Below are positions 1 to 13,293 of a DNA stretch of 64,000 nt, piece by piece. Source of the DNA: Ricinus communis (Eukaryota; Streptophyta; Magnoliopsida; Malpighiales; Euphorbiaceae); NCBI RefSeq assembly GCF_019578655.1, contig NC_063265.1:7970501-8034500 (forward strand), written 5' to 3'. The stretch's first letter is position 1. Every line of letters begins with the position of its first letter. The notes under the pieces are model-generated. The model made no database searches. It saw only the letters and a list, made by a program, of their open reading frames with translations, and was not told the origin of the DNA. The position numbers and the translations under genes were made by a program.

Positions 1-1689
1 GGTCAAGAGAAACAAGAGATTGAGGAGACTTCAAAATTTGGGTACTTAATTCTCTTCTAATTATGTCTTTCTTTTGCCACGCTGCTGCTAATCCTTTCTC
101 CCTCAGTCTTCTCATAACTGTCATTGCCCTCATATTTTTCCTCTACTTGTTGCAATTCTTAAGTACTAATTTCACATTGTATATATAATTACACTCATTT
201 TAACAATTTCTTGCAATCTGATGAATGAGACAAAGCCCTAATCTAAATATATGAAAAAACCCAAACTAATTATTCCTTTCTCTCATCAATTTCTTTGGTG
301 ATGAGCCTGCTGATATATTTATGTGATCAAATTGTTTTCTTGTTCAGAAAAGTAGCTTCAAGTTTGGATTTTGCAGATTTTAGATTTCATGCCATTCAAG
401 ATGTGAAGGATGGGCCTTGAATTAGCCCATGTAATCATTGGACTCAAAGGGCTAGCCAGAGTGACCTGGGCTAGGTCAGCTTAAATTTTGGTACCAATTT
501 CTGTACCAAGTGTTTCTTTTAAAATAACAAAAAGAGAAGAAGAAAAAACTAAATATGACCAAGTTATTATGCTCAAATTATGAAAATTAAATGTCAAATA
601 ATAATGGCAAAACATATCACTATATAAAAGAAAGTATGTCCTCTCAAATTTAGGAATTAACAAAAAGAATTTCCAGGTTCCACTCATGGTATAGGGTCTT
701 TCTCCAGCCAAATTTTGAAGGCTTATAAAAACACAAGAGAAAAGATTAGAAAAATAGCATTTTTGTTTTTTCAAATGATGTAAAAAGACAGAGCCTATCT
801 GAAACAACACATGCATTTTAATTCCTTTTTTTTTTAATAATAATAAAGCTACTAAATTAATCTTTTAATTAATAATAGATTGTAATGCCAGATTCATTCA
901 TTGTTTTATAAATAAACAAAGTACAACATAAGCAGACATGTTTTTTTTTTTTTCCATGTCTGCAGAAGTTGATTAAAATATTGTTGTACGTAGTTAAAAT
1001 CTAGGGGTGACCTGTAGTCCACAAGGAGACATCATTTTTGCTTGTTATTTGATATGATACTTTTCCTTCCCCAGAGAAACAATGATATTTAATCAAATTA
1101 AAGTCCTACCAAGTTAACAACTCCACCCTTCCCTTTGGAAAAAAAAAAAATGTTTTTCATAAGAAAAAGAAAATATCTCAAGAGCCGACAGCACCATTTC
1201 AAGTATACATTTTTGTAATCTGCCATTAGAATTGAACTGAAAAGATTTCTTTCCTTTCTTCTGCATGGAAATGAATAAATCAATACATAACGTTGAATTT
1301 GATTCAATAAGAAAAAGGTGAAACAGTCATGTCAATAGATAATATCATTCTTTCTCGGACTTTAATGAAACACAAACATATTTCTAATGGTTAATATCAT
1401 TCTCTCTCGGACATTAATTTTTTTTTTTTTTTTTGAAGATTCATTCTCTCTTAAACAAAATATTGTTGCATCTAGAAGTTATTCATTTAAGAAAAAAAAG
1501 GAAAAAAGAGTTTAAAATATAAATTTCCTACTACATAATTATAAATTGCTTGAAAAGAAGACTATAGATTAATAAATAAGATTAAAAGTATAATTTCTGT
1601 AAAATTTATATTTGTAATGATAACAGAGCATTATAAGCTAATATATCATGCTTGAGAAAAATGGGATTGATCAAGTCTACAATCTACTA

Positions 1690-2060
1690 CGGATAAGAGT
1701 TTTAAAAACCGTATCATTGATCGGACTCTATAGAACTCTTCAGACAGCCAAAAGAACAAAACGTATTATATATAAGCCGACCTATATTTATGAAATTTTA
1801 CTTCTAGTAGGATAAGAAGACTATCAACGTTTATATAAGAGCTTTAACACAAATTTTATAAATAAAAGCTACTTTACTCATTCATTATATTTAAGTTATT
1901 CTTTCATAAATTATTGACTTAATTATCCGAGTAAGTGGTTGAACAACCCCGTTCGATAATTTTTAAACCATTCTTTCAGATACTCCGAAAATCAGATCGG
2001 GTATTCCGAAAATCGAATGCACCTTTGAAAAATCTTGTTAATAGCTCAATCTTTGAGCGA
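1690..2060. mobile_element. Possible remnant of an LTR-retrotransposon LTR
   Basis: The stretch resembles the R-U5 part of plant Gypsy-type LTRs: a TATA-like TATATAAG near 1770, then text like ACTTTACTCATTCATTATAT, a TTATTGACTTAATTATCCGAG segment near 1912 and a GTTGAACAACCCCG segment near 1938. No matching second LTR, primer-binding site or coding region is visible, so it would be a solo or truncated LTR. The call rests on resemblance only. Confidence 0.3.
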
Positions 2061-3065
2061 GTAGACATCTTCTATTGTTTTTTAAAAGTAGCGTGATACA
2101 ATAATATTGAAATTCCTGTAGCAACGGATTGCAGTTGGATAGCGAAATTGAAAGAAAAAAAGTGAACTCAGAAACATAAAATAAATTAAAATTGTGGAAA
2201 TACTTGAGCTGTAATAGCTTTTTTTCGTTACTTACATAAAAATAGTTATAGCTCTAGCAATTTATATCGTGATGATAATATTTATAAATAAGTTATTTTA
2301 ATTAAAGCTCCTATAGATTCTGGATATGATAAAATATTTGGATATTTATCACTTACATTATCATTTGTATAACATATACTATTATAGATAAAGTAATTGA
2401 AGATAGTAGTGCCAATTGACATTGAAATAGAAACTCAGAAAATCGTTTATTTAATTAGCTTTACATATATATATATAATGAGTCATTACATTAAGCAGAT
2501 ATAATTTTTCAAATGAAATCGCATGCGAACTGTACCTTTGTTAACAATTACTAACAAACTCATTATCAAGTCATTTGAACAGTGATATATATTACAAAAT
2601 GTTTATAGATTTGTAGGAAAACATATATATAAAGATGAAACTTACAAATAAGATCTGAGATCAAGCTTTAGCTCTAGGTAGGATTTGAATGACAAATATA
2701 CTCAGAAGTATGTACTTTTTTAATTTTTATTGTCCCCCAAATGATAGTAAAGATCCACAAGGAGAGATTAGGAGGATGATGGTGAAGAAAAGGAGATCCA
2801 GCATGTGCAGTATTAGTTAGATTATATGCTGGCTCTTTGGCAAGATTTTGGTGTAAGTTTGCATTGGGATTTTCCTGTTATGGAATCTATTTATAAATAT
2901 TTATATATATATAAATAAGCATATAGTATGGTGTGTTTGTGTGTATATAGGTTAGATTAACAAGGGTGTGGCTTTGCCACGACCCTCGAGTAGTAAAAGT
3001 TGCATGCTTGTCTGGCCAAAGGCATCAGCCTCCATTACTGACCAAAACAGAAGAATTCATCTCTT

Positions 3066-3092
3066 TATATATATATATATATATATATATAT
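3066..3092. repeat. TA microsatellite
   Basis: About 27 bases of alternating T and A in a gene-free region. Confidence 0.9.
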
Positions 3093-6000
3093 GGTCTGCA
3101 TGTGAAGGACAAAGCTATAACATTACATGTTACCAGACGGTATATATTTTTGCTGTGCAACTTCTGGAGATCCCTAAGAAATTAATTACAGCATTAATTC
3201 TCCACCGGCATATATGCAATTAGATATGTAGGTATCAAAATGTAAGAACCACAGAGAATGGAACAGAGATATCTCATTGCCAATTTTCTTTGTTCCCGTA
3301 CGTGAAAATGGCATTGCAGAAGAACTCAATAACATGATACATAAAATATGACATGTGATATCACTTGATGTCTTGCACCCATCTAATCAATGATTAGCTA
3401 GTGGGGCTCAACTGCATACCATACACAAAAGGAAAAAAATAAAAATAAAGGGCCAATATGTAAAAAGCTAATTAATAAATATGGGGGCAGTTGATATGTA
3501 ACTAGTGGGGTTGAGGGAGATCATTAATTCTAGTTTTACCATGAAATAAAAGATGATTAACTCGAAGTGAAGTTCATCAAATATTAGATGTTCCTTCATT
3601 TTGATAGAAATAATTAGGAATGGGATCGATGCAGTGCATGGGACTTGTTAGTATGTATATATAGACGAAATGGGAAGCAAGAAACTTTGAAAAATTTGAC
3701 ATATAGCTATAAGACGTATCCAAGATTACTGTGTTAATTTTGATAGTTATGCCTTTGTTGGGAAGCAAAGGTCGAATGTTTTTGGTACTGAGTCTGCGTC
3801 TTTTTCCTATCAATATTTGTTTATCGTTTGTGCATGAATATGTTTGAACGTAATCCTATTTTAATTTAAAGCCACTTGGATTTCTTCATCCTCCAACATA
3901 TACATAGACACACACACACATCTCTTTTCTTTTCATATATAATTTCATGTGAATCTCATATATATATAAAACTTACATTTAAAAGAAAAATAAAAAAAAT
4001 AAAAGTGACCCATGAATATCAAATCAGTCATGGGACATGGGCATGCCCTTGTCGAGCTAATGTTTCTTGACTTGCCTCCCTCTTCTGTGTACAACACCCA
4101 AGAAACAATGTTCACCGCAGTGATATCATTTTCTTGTTCTCTTTAAAAAGAGATGTAAAGAAAATTCCAAGAAATGAGAAAAGAGAGTTTTCAATAATTT
4201 GCTCATTATTGGCTACTTATGCTTAAATTGAAAGTGTGTTTGATTTCATTTTTCCACTATCTTTCTATTTATATTATTAGAAAAGAATCCAAGTGATCAG
4301 TTTCTGATTGTTTGATTTAATTGTATTGTATAAAGTCGTTCCTAGACTTGTCATCTCCAATACCTAAAGTGCCCTATCAACTCATACCACTCTAATTTGT
4401 ATCTTCATTTTTTCTTATGGGACCCTATCTCTTCTATATGTACATTATTTTATTTTCTTTCTCCTATGTTCTTTTCAATTTTTTCTTTTTTTTTTTTTTT
4501 TTGCATTTGGAGTTTCCCCAAATTCTTTTTGGAAAAAATTAAAAAAAATAAAAGTTTCATTTCTTGTTTAAAAAAAAAAAAAACTTTTCTTTTATGATAT
4601 GTCCACAAGTTTTTCTTTCCAATCAGGGAGATAACTTCTTTTCAACAATAATTTCTTTTAACTATCAGAAAAAATAATTAATATTACCGGTATAAAAAAA
4701 TATAAAAGGCTTTTTTTTTAATTACATTGTTTCACTATCATTTTTCATCCTCTTTTTCCACATAACATCACAGAAATATTATGAAAAAGATAGTTCAGTC
4801 TCCTCCTACTACTAGCTTGTTGTTTGTGTAGTGATGATCCTGAGTCAGACAGTTGGAACATTTATGTAGTAATGATCCTGAGACAGTTGAACCTTTCTGT
4901 CCTGATGCTAACGTGACTTTGGTCCTTTAGCAGAATTAGCTTTTCTCCTGATTCAATGGATTTTGCTTCTGTTATCAAATAGTGGCACCGGCATACAATA
5001 TTTTCAGGTCGTTAGTGACAAAGAGAAGGAAAGCATTATCACATAAATTGCTCATATCTAATCTGCTATAGTTTCTGTGCAAGCCATTTACAAGTGACGC
5101 ATAGGAAAATGGTGTCCGGAATTTATGAGTTTCATCAACATATCAGAACTGTTCAGAAACAAACCCAATAATTGACCGAGTCAGCTTTTTTTTTTTTTTT
5201 TTCTTTTTCTGGTCTGCTCCTCCTGTAGGTTTGGTAAAATATAATGTTTCTGCTGTGTCATGAAAGCTAGAAATATATATATATGACAGCTTATGTTTGA
5301 TGTGTCTGGAAGATGTAATACTGGTAAAATTGATTGACAGGAAGAGTGAAGAAAGTGGGATGTTCTTCTGTCAAGGCTTTGGCAATGCAAGCTGTTATTA
5401 TAGCAGCAGCCAGCGGCAGCGGCAGGTCATACTCCTGAGTCCCGTCCTGTACAGTTTGAAATAGATTCAGACAAAACAATTAATCAATCCATAACTTTTG
5501 GTCAGCAAGTTGAACTTCATCATTTATGTTAATTAATATCTAGATGTTATTTGGTTGGTGAAAAAATAGGGTGTGAATGGAAAACTGACCGATTGAAGGC
5601 ATAGGCTACTAAAGTATGTGTTCACGAAAATAGGAGTCTAAAAAATTAGGGATTTTTTAATATTTATTATTATTACAGAATTTTAATTTTATTATATTTT
5701 AAATAGGTTTAATTTATGAAGTAATAATTAGTATTAATAAGATGTTTAGTAACTTGTTAAAGTAATTTAAATGGAAATAAATAAATTCAAAATTTTATCT
5801 TAATCTATAATAATTTTATTATAATTTAAGTAAGCATTTATTGACGGTATTTTAAATTAAAATATTCACCCTATATAACATCTTTTTATAATGAAAAAGT
5901 ATGTTGGTAACATAGAAAGCTTTGACTTCCATAAAAAGAAAAGACTTTTCTAATTGCCAAATATATTGTACTTTGAAGTCCTGAGGCGAAAGGAAGAGGG

Positions 6001-9000
6001 GCTGGGGAGGCCGTGGCCCCTCGAATATTTTTAAATACTTTTTTTATTTTATTTCTAGAAAAAAAGCTTGTCTCAGAGAATTCCTGACTCTTCTGTAATC
6101 TTAGCGCCTAATTAACATGAAAAGACTAATTCATTGATGGAATCAAATTTTAGTAATTTATATTCTTTACAAATATTAAAATTAATTATATTTTAATAGA
6201 ATAAATAAAAAAAAAAAATATTCATATTAATAAATAAGAATATTTTTGTTATTTTATTTTAATTTTTATATATTTTTATATACTTATTTTCAGTTTTAAG
6301 TTAAATTTCTAACCTACAATTTACAGAATATTTTTTAATGTATGTATAGCATTATATAACTCTATAAATATTTATATTATATTATCTAATTTATATTTTT
6401 TTAAATAATTATATATTAAATAAACTAATTATATATAATATTTATTTTTAGAATTTAACTAATAGTATTCAATAATTATAAGATTAAATATAAAATTCTA
6501 TTTTATATAAATAATTAGAATTACTAATAAATTTATTAATAATAATATTAATGAATAGTCTATAACTAAAAATAATAAACTATAATCGGTCTAGAATACT
6601 TAAATCTTGAAATTTATTTATCTTAAATCTTGTTCATTATCCCAAGACATCACATTATCTTTTCCTTATAGAAACCGAAATTGCCAGTTTTGGGTTGAAA
6701 CCGTAGTCGGGTCTAGAATATGTTATACGTATTAATATAAGAAAAAATGAAAATAAGAAATGGACGGTCCATCCTTTTTAGACAAAAGGGGACTTATTAA
6801 TGTTAGCCAATCATGTGTCCGTTTCAGACTTATTATGTGTCAGCCTAGCATTTAATAGAAAGATTACAAAATATTTGGATTTTGGTAAAGTTTACATCCA
6901 TCATATTTAACCCTTATGAAAAGATATTTATATTTTCTCCATAGAGAGAGGAAAGGAAACGTTATATATCTTATGTAATAATTTAATATTAAGTGTTATA
7001 TTCATTATTATGTTTATATCTTATGTGTATAAATATAAAATTATTAAATATATATCATATTATGTAACATAACTTTAAATCCATATAGATTTTTTTAATC
7101 TTATAGTATAAGATTAAGAAGTATTTATATAAATTACGATAAAGAGATGTAACATTCTAAAAGAAATTACATGTAAAAAATTACTATCCATCCCTAAAAG
7201 TGGTTTTAAAATTATTGAAGGTGTATTTCTGGATAAATCTGCATACAATAAAAGATCGGATGCTAAGTTCAATATCTTGTTGGTCGAACAAATATTAAAA
7301 AGAAAGAAATCATATACAAGATTTAATATTTTATATAAACAATCTATCATTAAATTATTACTTCATAACAAAATGATTATAAATATAAATGGTCACATGA
7401 AATTGGTCATAATTTTTAATAATTATAAGATATATATAACAAATATTCTCATGACCTTGAGCAAAGTAAACAGAAAAGTTTGTCCCTAAAGGGCCTAGAA
7501 TTAGATTACCTCAAAACCCACATGATAAATAATTTACACAATAATGTTCAAATGGTCAGACTATAATCTAATTATTTAGCTTCATAGGTCTATAAACAAC
7601 TCATAACTAGCAGTAAATTTCTTAATTTGGTTTTTCTTCTTATTATTAATAATCTTAGCCTTTTCCAAGATTACCCAGTTTCCAGATTTACTTGGAAAGA
7701 AGAAAAAAAAAGAGCAGCATAAAAAGAAGAGCACAAAAAGGTGTATGGGGTAGTAAACAAGAAAGGGACCACCCTTCACAAAAGAACATGAGACACCATC
7801 ACAGATCTCTCTTTTTCTCGCAGAGTAAGAAAAGAAAAGAAAAGAGAAAATTTGAGAGGAGAGGCATTGAAAAGGACAGAAGAAGAATAGATATTCGATA
7901 GCATTAGAGAGAGTACCTCGGACACTGTGCCCTCTCACGTGTTCTGGTTTTTTATAGGAAGACTTTTTGTGGCGCCTTCCTTCCCCAAAGCCCCCCTCTT
8001 CTTCTAAAAGACATTTCACTTTTTATTAATAATCTTATCGAAACTGCATTTTTTATATATATTACTACTGGCTTTCTTAGCAGCAAACACACCCAATACT
8101 TCCAAACCCATTTCACTCCCTATAACTGTTACATATAACTTTATTTCTCCTCGTAAAATGTGTCCTTCCTCTCACTCCTATTTTTGTTTTTTCTTTCAAC
8201 GCCATCTACTATCGCAATTTGACAATAAAAGGGCAACGACTCTTTTCACGGCTGTATATTTCTTTGGTTCTTTCTTGTTATTATCTTTTTCTTGGCTATG
8301 GTTTACTCACCCAATGCCCAATTCATCTGTCTTTCCTTTTTCAGCAGGAGTCAAATCGCCGGCAGTAGAGAGCTCACCTTTCTACCTTTTAACATTGTTT
8401 TCAAACTGGTTCCAATTTATTGCAATTACTATTTTAATTATAATTAATTTTATTAAATCGATCTAACTTTTTGACCCACTAATTTTTTAAAACATACATT
8501 TTAAGTAGTTAGAATTTGAAGCGAAACCGTCACCGTGAGTCCTTGAAAGAAGAAGAAGGCTAAGTCTTAACTTTAGCAACCCCTTCTCCACCACAGTCAT
8601 GAAGCTGAGAACCCAACTCAACTCAATTTTTAAGTCCCGAAGTCAGAGGGCCAAGAATTGGAGGTGTCAAATCTAATGTATTATTAATTAAAAGGCCGGT
8701 GAATGTGAAATAATATATAGGTATTTTATATTTTAATGTTAAATAATTATAAATATTTTTATTATTTAAAATTAATAAATATAATATTTAATTATTTATT
8801 AATTTAAAATATAAATAAAGATTAACGATAAAGTTTGGTAAGAACGCTGTGGAGGAACATAAGCAGGCAGGCCACGCAAACCAGGTACGTACGATCCAAT
8901 GATAGTAGATAGGAAGGGGGAGTGCAGTACTGTGCATATATACATTATTATTCTATTCTCCTCTCATGAAAATTTCCTTTCTTTTACGCTCAGTCTCTTG

Positions 9001-12000
9001 TCCTTATCATTTTTGAGTCAAACAATGGGGGAAAGGCTTTTTAGATATAAAAGTAAGTTAAGTTTTATTAAAAAGAAAAACTGGGTTTTTCTTATTTATT
9101 CAATCTATATAATTAAGGGGTAAAAAGTTACACGAGTAATGATGCAGTCGAAAGCAAAATGTCAAAAGCTAGGGGTCGATTTCATTTTTTGGGAAATGAG
9201 GAATTGGGTTTGGGTTTCCTCCTCGACCACTGCAAAACTGCTCCCTGTTTGCCCCTTTTCTGTCCTCTCCTTTCTAACCTCAATCCCTAATCATGGTTGT
9301 TATTATTATTATTATTTGGAATCAAATCACCCTTTTTCTCTCTTTATTCTATTAAGATTGCTTTAACCCAGGTTTGGCTTCACTATTTGTTTTAAGATCA
9401 TACCAGGGTATCTTAATATTAACATTACATTAGCAGCCAAATAAAAGAAAAAGATTCTCAGTTACTATTAATACTCAACATATTGACGGAACCATAAAGA
9501 TAAATTTGATTATTACTCAGAAACAGAGATTAGAGAATAATATAAAATTGCCCAAATGAAACAGAAGGTTGAAAATAAATAAATGCAACCTTAAATTAGA
9601 AGGGAGTCCTGCTTTAAAAAGAAAACCTGCTACAAGCAGCAGAGGAGTAGGTAGCAGTTGGGCAGGTCATAAAGAAGCTCGCACCTGAATTTCTTTCAAT
9701 AATTCTGCAAATTGTCATACGCATTTTTGCTGTGCTTCTATTGCATTTTCAACTCACTCTATCCAACTTATTGTTTTAAATACTAATAGAGTGAAATTTC
9801 AATATATTTTTTTATATTTTAAACATAAAAAGTATTTTTAAAATGCTTTCTATTTTTCAAAGAATATTTCAAATTTAATAAATAATATTTTATTTTATTT
9901 TAGTCTTTTATTTTGTTAAATAAATATTAATATTTTGATTCTTTTCTCTTTTCTCTTTGAAAAAAAAAATAATTGTTTTTCAAAAAATAAAACAAAAAAT
10001 TAATAAGTATCGATCAATAATATATAGAAATTTATAATTATTATTTACAATAAAAATAAAGAGTGAGATTTGATTTTCTAAATATAAAGAGTTAAATTTA
10101 TTTTTTATTTTATATTTACAAAATTATTTTTTCAATTAAAAAATATATTTAAATTTTGTTGAATGACACTTTATTATAAATAGTTTAACTTATATAAATG
10201 ATTATTTAAAAATATTCTAAACTAAAGAATCGATCCGAAGGAGATAATCAAATTTTATTTTTTATTTTATATTTAATAAATATATATAAATTTTGATATT
10301 AATTAATTAATTAATATTTATATTTTTTATTTAAAATTAAAGTCATTAATTTTTATAAAAATAAAAAAATTAAAATATAAAGTATTATTAAATTTAAGTA
10401 AAATATGTTTTTTTTTAATTTTTAAATATTTTTAAGATAATTTTTATTAAAAAAATTATACTCTTTTACATACAGACCGCAGCTAAAAATGCTCTAAGAA
10501 ATCATATGGGGATATTTGTTTGGAATGTAAACCTTTACAAGGGAAACTTTACAAATACCTCCACGAGCTTTTTCTTGATGTACATTTTCTTAAAACAATT
10601 AATCTTTTTTTATATCTATGTAATATTTAATAAAGTTGTATTTTCTAAATTAAATTATTAGTAAAGAGCATATTAATTTAGTTAAAATATTGAAATGCCA
10701 TTTCTGTTGAGAATTAAATTATTATAAATTTTTTAAGAAAAGTCAAGCTGAAAGATGCTTTATTTATTCATTTTCTTTAATTATTTCACATATTACCAAG
10801 TAAATAGTAATTCAAGTAATGTATAAAAGGTGGATATTTACTTTAACAACCCAAAAACATATACTATTTTAGAAACTATAAAGATGAAAGTATAGGAAAA
10901 GATAAGCGTAAAAAGAGATAATGACATAATAAGCTAAATATATACATATTTATTTATTTAAATTTATATTGACTAAATATTTTAATATTTTAATATAATA
11001 AATATTCTAATTTTACTTTGGTTTAATATATATTTAGATTTTATTTTATATAATACATATTAAAAAATTAAATTATTATTAAAAATATATTTAAATTTAT
11101 TAAATTATATTTAAAATTATAATATTAAAATAAATATATATTTTGTTTGTATAATATTGATTTTTTTTAATGTGATGAAAATATAGGCATACGCATCTGG
11201 GCATTGCTCCCTGAAAGTGACGTTCTAAGTCAAATACATGTCAATCAACTTCAATTATGCCTCGTTTCTTCCAATTCAATAAATGTTTTTTTTTTTTTCT
11301 TTTTCCTTTTTAATTTAATTTTGTTTAAATAGAATACATATGCCATTTTCATTCATTTTGACGTATATAACTGTACACGGTGGCAGATTCTATAGTACAC
11401 TGCACCCTCATGTACCGAATGCATGGATGTACTGTAGAATGACCCATGTGTGTTCTCCTTCTTGGACAGACATTTGCAATATAAGGTAGCTTATACTATT
11501 AATACTGCAGATTTATAAAGTTTTTAACTAAGATCGCTCATTTTGTATAATTTACCGTTAAATAAATGTTATGAACATTTTAAGTATTTCAGCATGCGTC
11601 TTGACATAATTATTATCATATGAAAAGCATTAAGTCGAAGTTTTTAAATTTATATACAATAGATTTTTTAATTGGATCTCATAATTATTAAATATCATTA
11701 ATTATACTTAAAAATAGATAGAAATTATAATAAATAAAAATAATATATCTTATTAATTGACGATTAATGTATTATAAAATCTAAATAATAACAATTAGGT
11801 ATATCAATTTAGAATAAGAATGCATCAAAAAAGAGTTTTAACCTAAAACGATGCTCAGTTGGCAATGAGGATCATTTTAAAAATGAGGGGCTCTCCTGGC
11901 TTAAAAATCAGGTGTCCAATAATAATCCTGAACCACAAAGAAACAATTGAAGTTGCTGAACAAAGTTAGTTACTATCTAAAGTGTGTCCGCACGACGACA

Positions 12001-13024
12001 ATGGCAACCGGGAGAGTTGGTGGTTCCTTGAACTGCTTCTGCTGCTGCTCCTGAAAGAAACTTGTTTAGACATCATATAGTTCACTAAGGTAACAAGATA
12101 AACATAGAGACCTGTCAAAGGTCGCAGCATTTTAAGTTGTTGAAACAGCAGGGAGAGCAACTGTTTTAATGATCCTGAGGCAGATCATACATATATATAT
12201 ATATATATTTTACTGAGGAACTGAGATCAAGTAGCCCCCTTAGAACTTTATCTTTTTGTAGCTTTGGGTGCTCAAAACTCTTCAATGTTTGCTGCCTTTA
12301 TCTCTTCCCTTGACAAACAACAAACTCTAACTCACTTTTTATAGATAGTGAAAGAAAAGCAAGATCTTGGAAGATTTGTATACAATATATTTCCCTACAC
12401 ACACTGTGAGGATGAAACTCAAATCAAACCCACAAAGGATATTAAAGGAGACACGACTTAAAAAAATAAAATAAAATTATAAATCTGAAAATACAACTGC
12501 TAAAATAAGAAAGAAAAATAGTTAGAGGGAAAGCATGAAAACTAGACTTAATTTGATAAATGACTTGAGATAGTGGGGTTTGATTTTTTGCAAGGGAAGT
12601 ACATATAATTGCATTTGTGTTGCAACTACGGCATGTGATCTTAAATTTGTTCAATTTAACCTCAAATTTTATTTTGTATTTTTTTTTAAATTATAAAAAT
12701 CAATTCTAAAAAATGCAGAAAAAATTAATATTTTTTTTTAAAAAAGGAATTAATATATTAAATAAAAAAAAAAACTATTTTCTTAACGCAAAACATTTTT
12801 TTTTTGTTATAATGGGAATAGGAGGAGCAGAAGTGGCCCTATCCGACATGGGTTTGTTTGTAATTATTCCTTTTAAGCTATTCACGATTTATCCCAAAAA
12901 ATAGAAGAAAAACATTGATGGAGACTGATTTGATTTGAGGCAATTAAAGTATATTTTAATTTGAGAAATCCACTAAACAAAGAGAGACAAGTTGAGGTTC
13001 GAATTAATCCAAATTGTGCCGCAA

Positions 13025-13177
13025 ATGAAAAAGAAGAAGGAAGGGGCTAAGAAATGCAAAATTGTTAGGTGGATTTTGAAGTACATTGCTATTGCTATTG
13101 CTATTGCTATTTTAGTTGCAACTCTTTCTTGTTGGATGGTTGCGGCTCCTTGTTATTGTCCTTATTACTCATATTAA
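13025..13177 (+). CDS. Possible 50-residue basic/hydrophobic small peptide
   Basis: The frame from ATG 13025 to TAA 13177 encodes a Lys-rich start (MKKKKEGAKKCKIVRWILKY), one hydrophobic segment made of Ile-Ala repeats, then a short Cys/Tyr tail (CWMVAAPCYCPYYSY). That resembles a small membrane or secreted protein. The Ile-Ala part comes from an ATTGCT hexanucleotide repeat, so chance is a serious alternative. No family is recognised. It lies 1.3 kb upstream of SCARECROW on the same strand. Confidence 0.25.
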   Translation: MKKKKEGAKKCKIVRWILKYIAIAIAIAILVATLSCWMVAAPCYCPYYSY

Positions 13178-13252
13178 CTTCTTCCTTTTGGTGTTTTTAA
13201 CTATTATCTTCTTCCTTTTGTTCTTTCTTAAAACTCTCTCTAATGTCGTTTT

Positions 13253-13293
<41 letters not shown>

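Larger units (their letters stand above)
189..13024. other. Gene-poor AT-rich region
   Basis: No multi-exon gene or recognisable protein was found on either strand. Contents: long A/T-rich stretches (notably 5.6-7.4 kb, 9.8-11.2 kb), poly-T and poly-A runs, a TA microsatellite at 3066-3092, and LTR-like sequence near 1.69-2.06 kb. A GC-richer patch at 5.35-5.46 kb shows a short open frame on the minus strand. The longest open frames (about 145 codons on the minus strand at 7.6-8.0 kb) are low-complexity or A/T-driven and lack family resemblance. Confidence 0.6.

Noticed and set aside
1..60. Open plus-strand frame ending in TAA at 58-60 (GQEKQEIEETSKF...), possibly the last exon of a gene outside the window
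   Set aside because: Only 19 codons are visible and nothing identifies a family.
961..1030. GGGGTGACCTG resembling the reverse complement of miR398
   Set aside because: The match covers only about half of the mature sequence and no hairpin partner was seen.
5335..5360. TTGACAGGAAGAGTGAAG resembling miR156/157
   Set aside because: Several mismatches to the mature sequence and no star arm nearby.
7582..8019. 145-codon open frame on the minus strand
   Set aside because: Low-complexity Phe/Lys/Ser composition from A/T runs, no family resemblance and no splice context.
8158..8466. 102-codon ATG frame on the plus strand with hydrophobic segments
   Set aside because: The hydrophobicity follows from T-rich sequence; no family match or gene structure.
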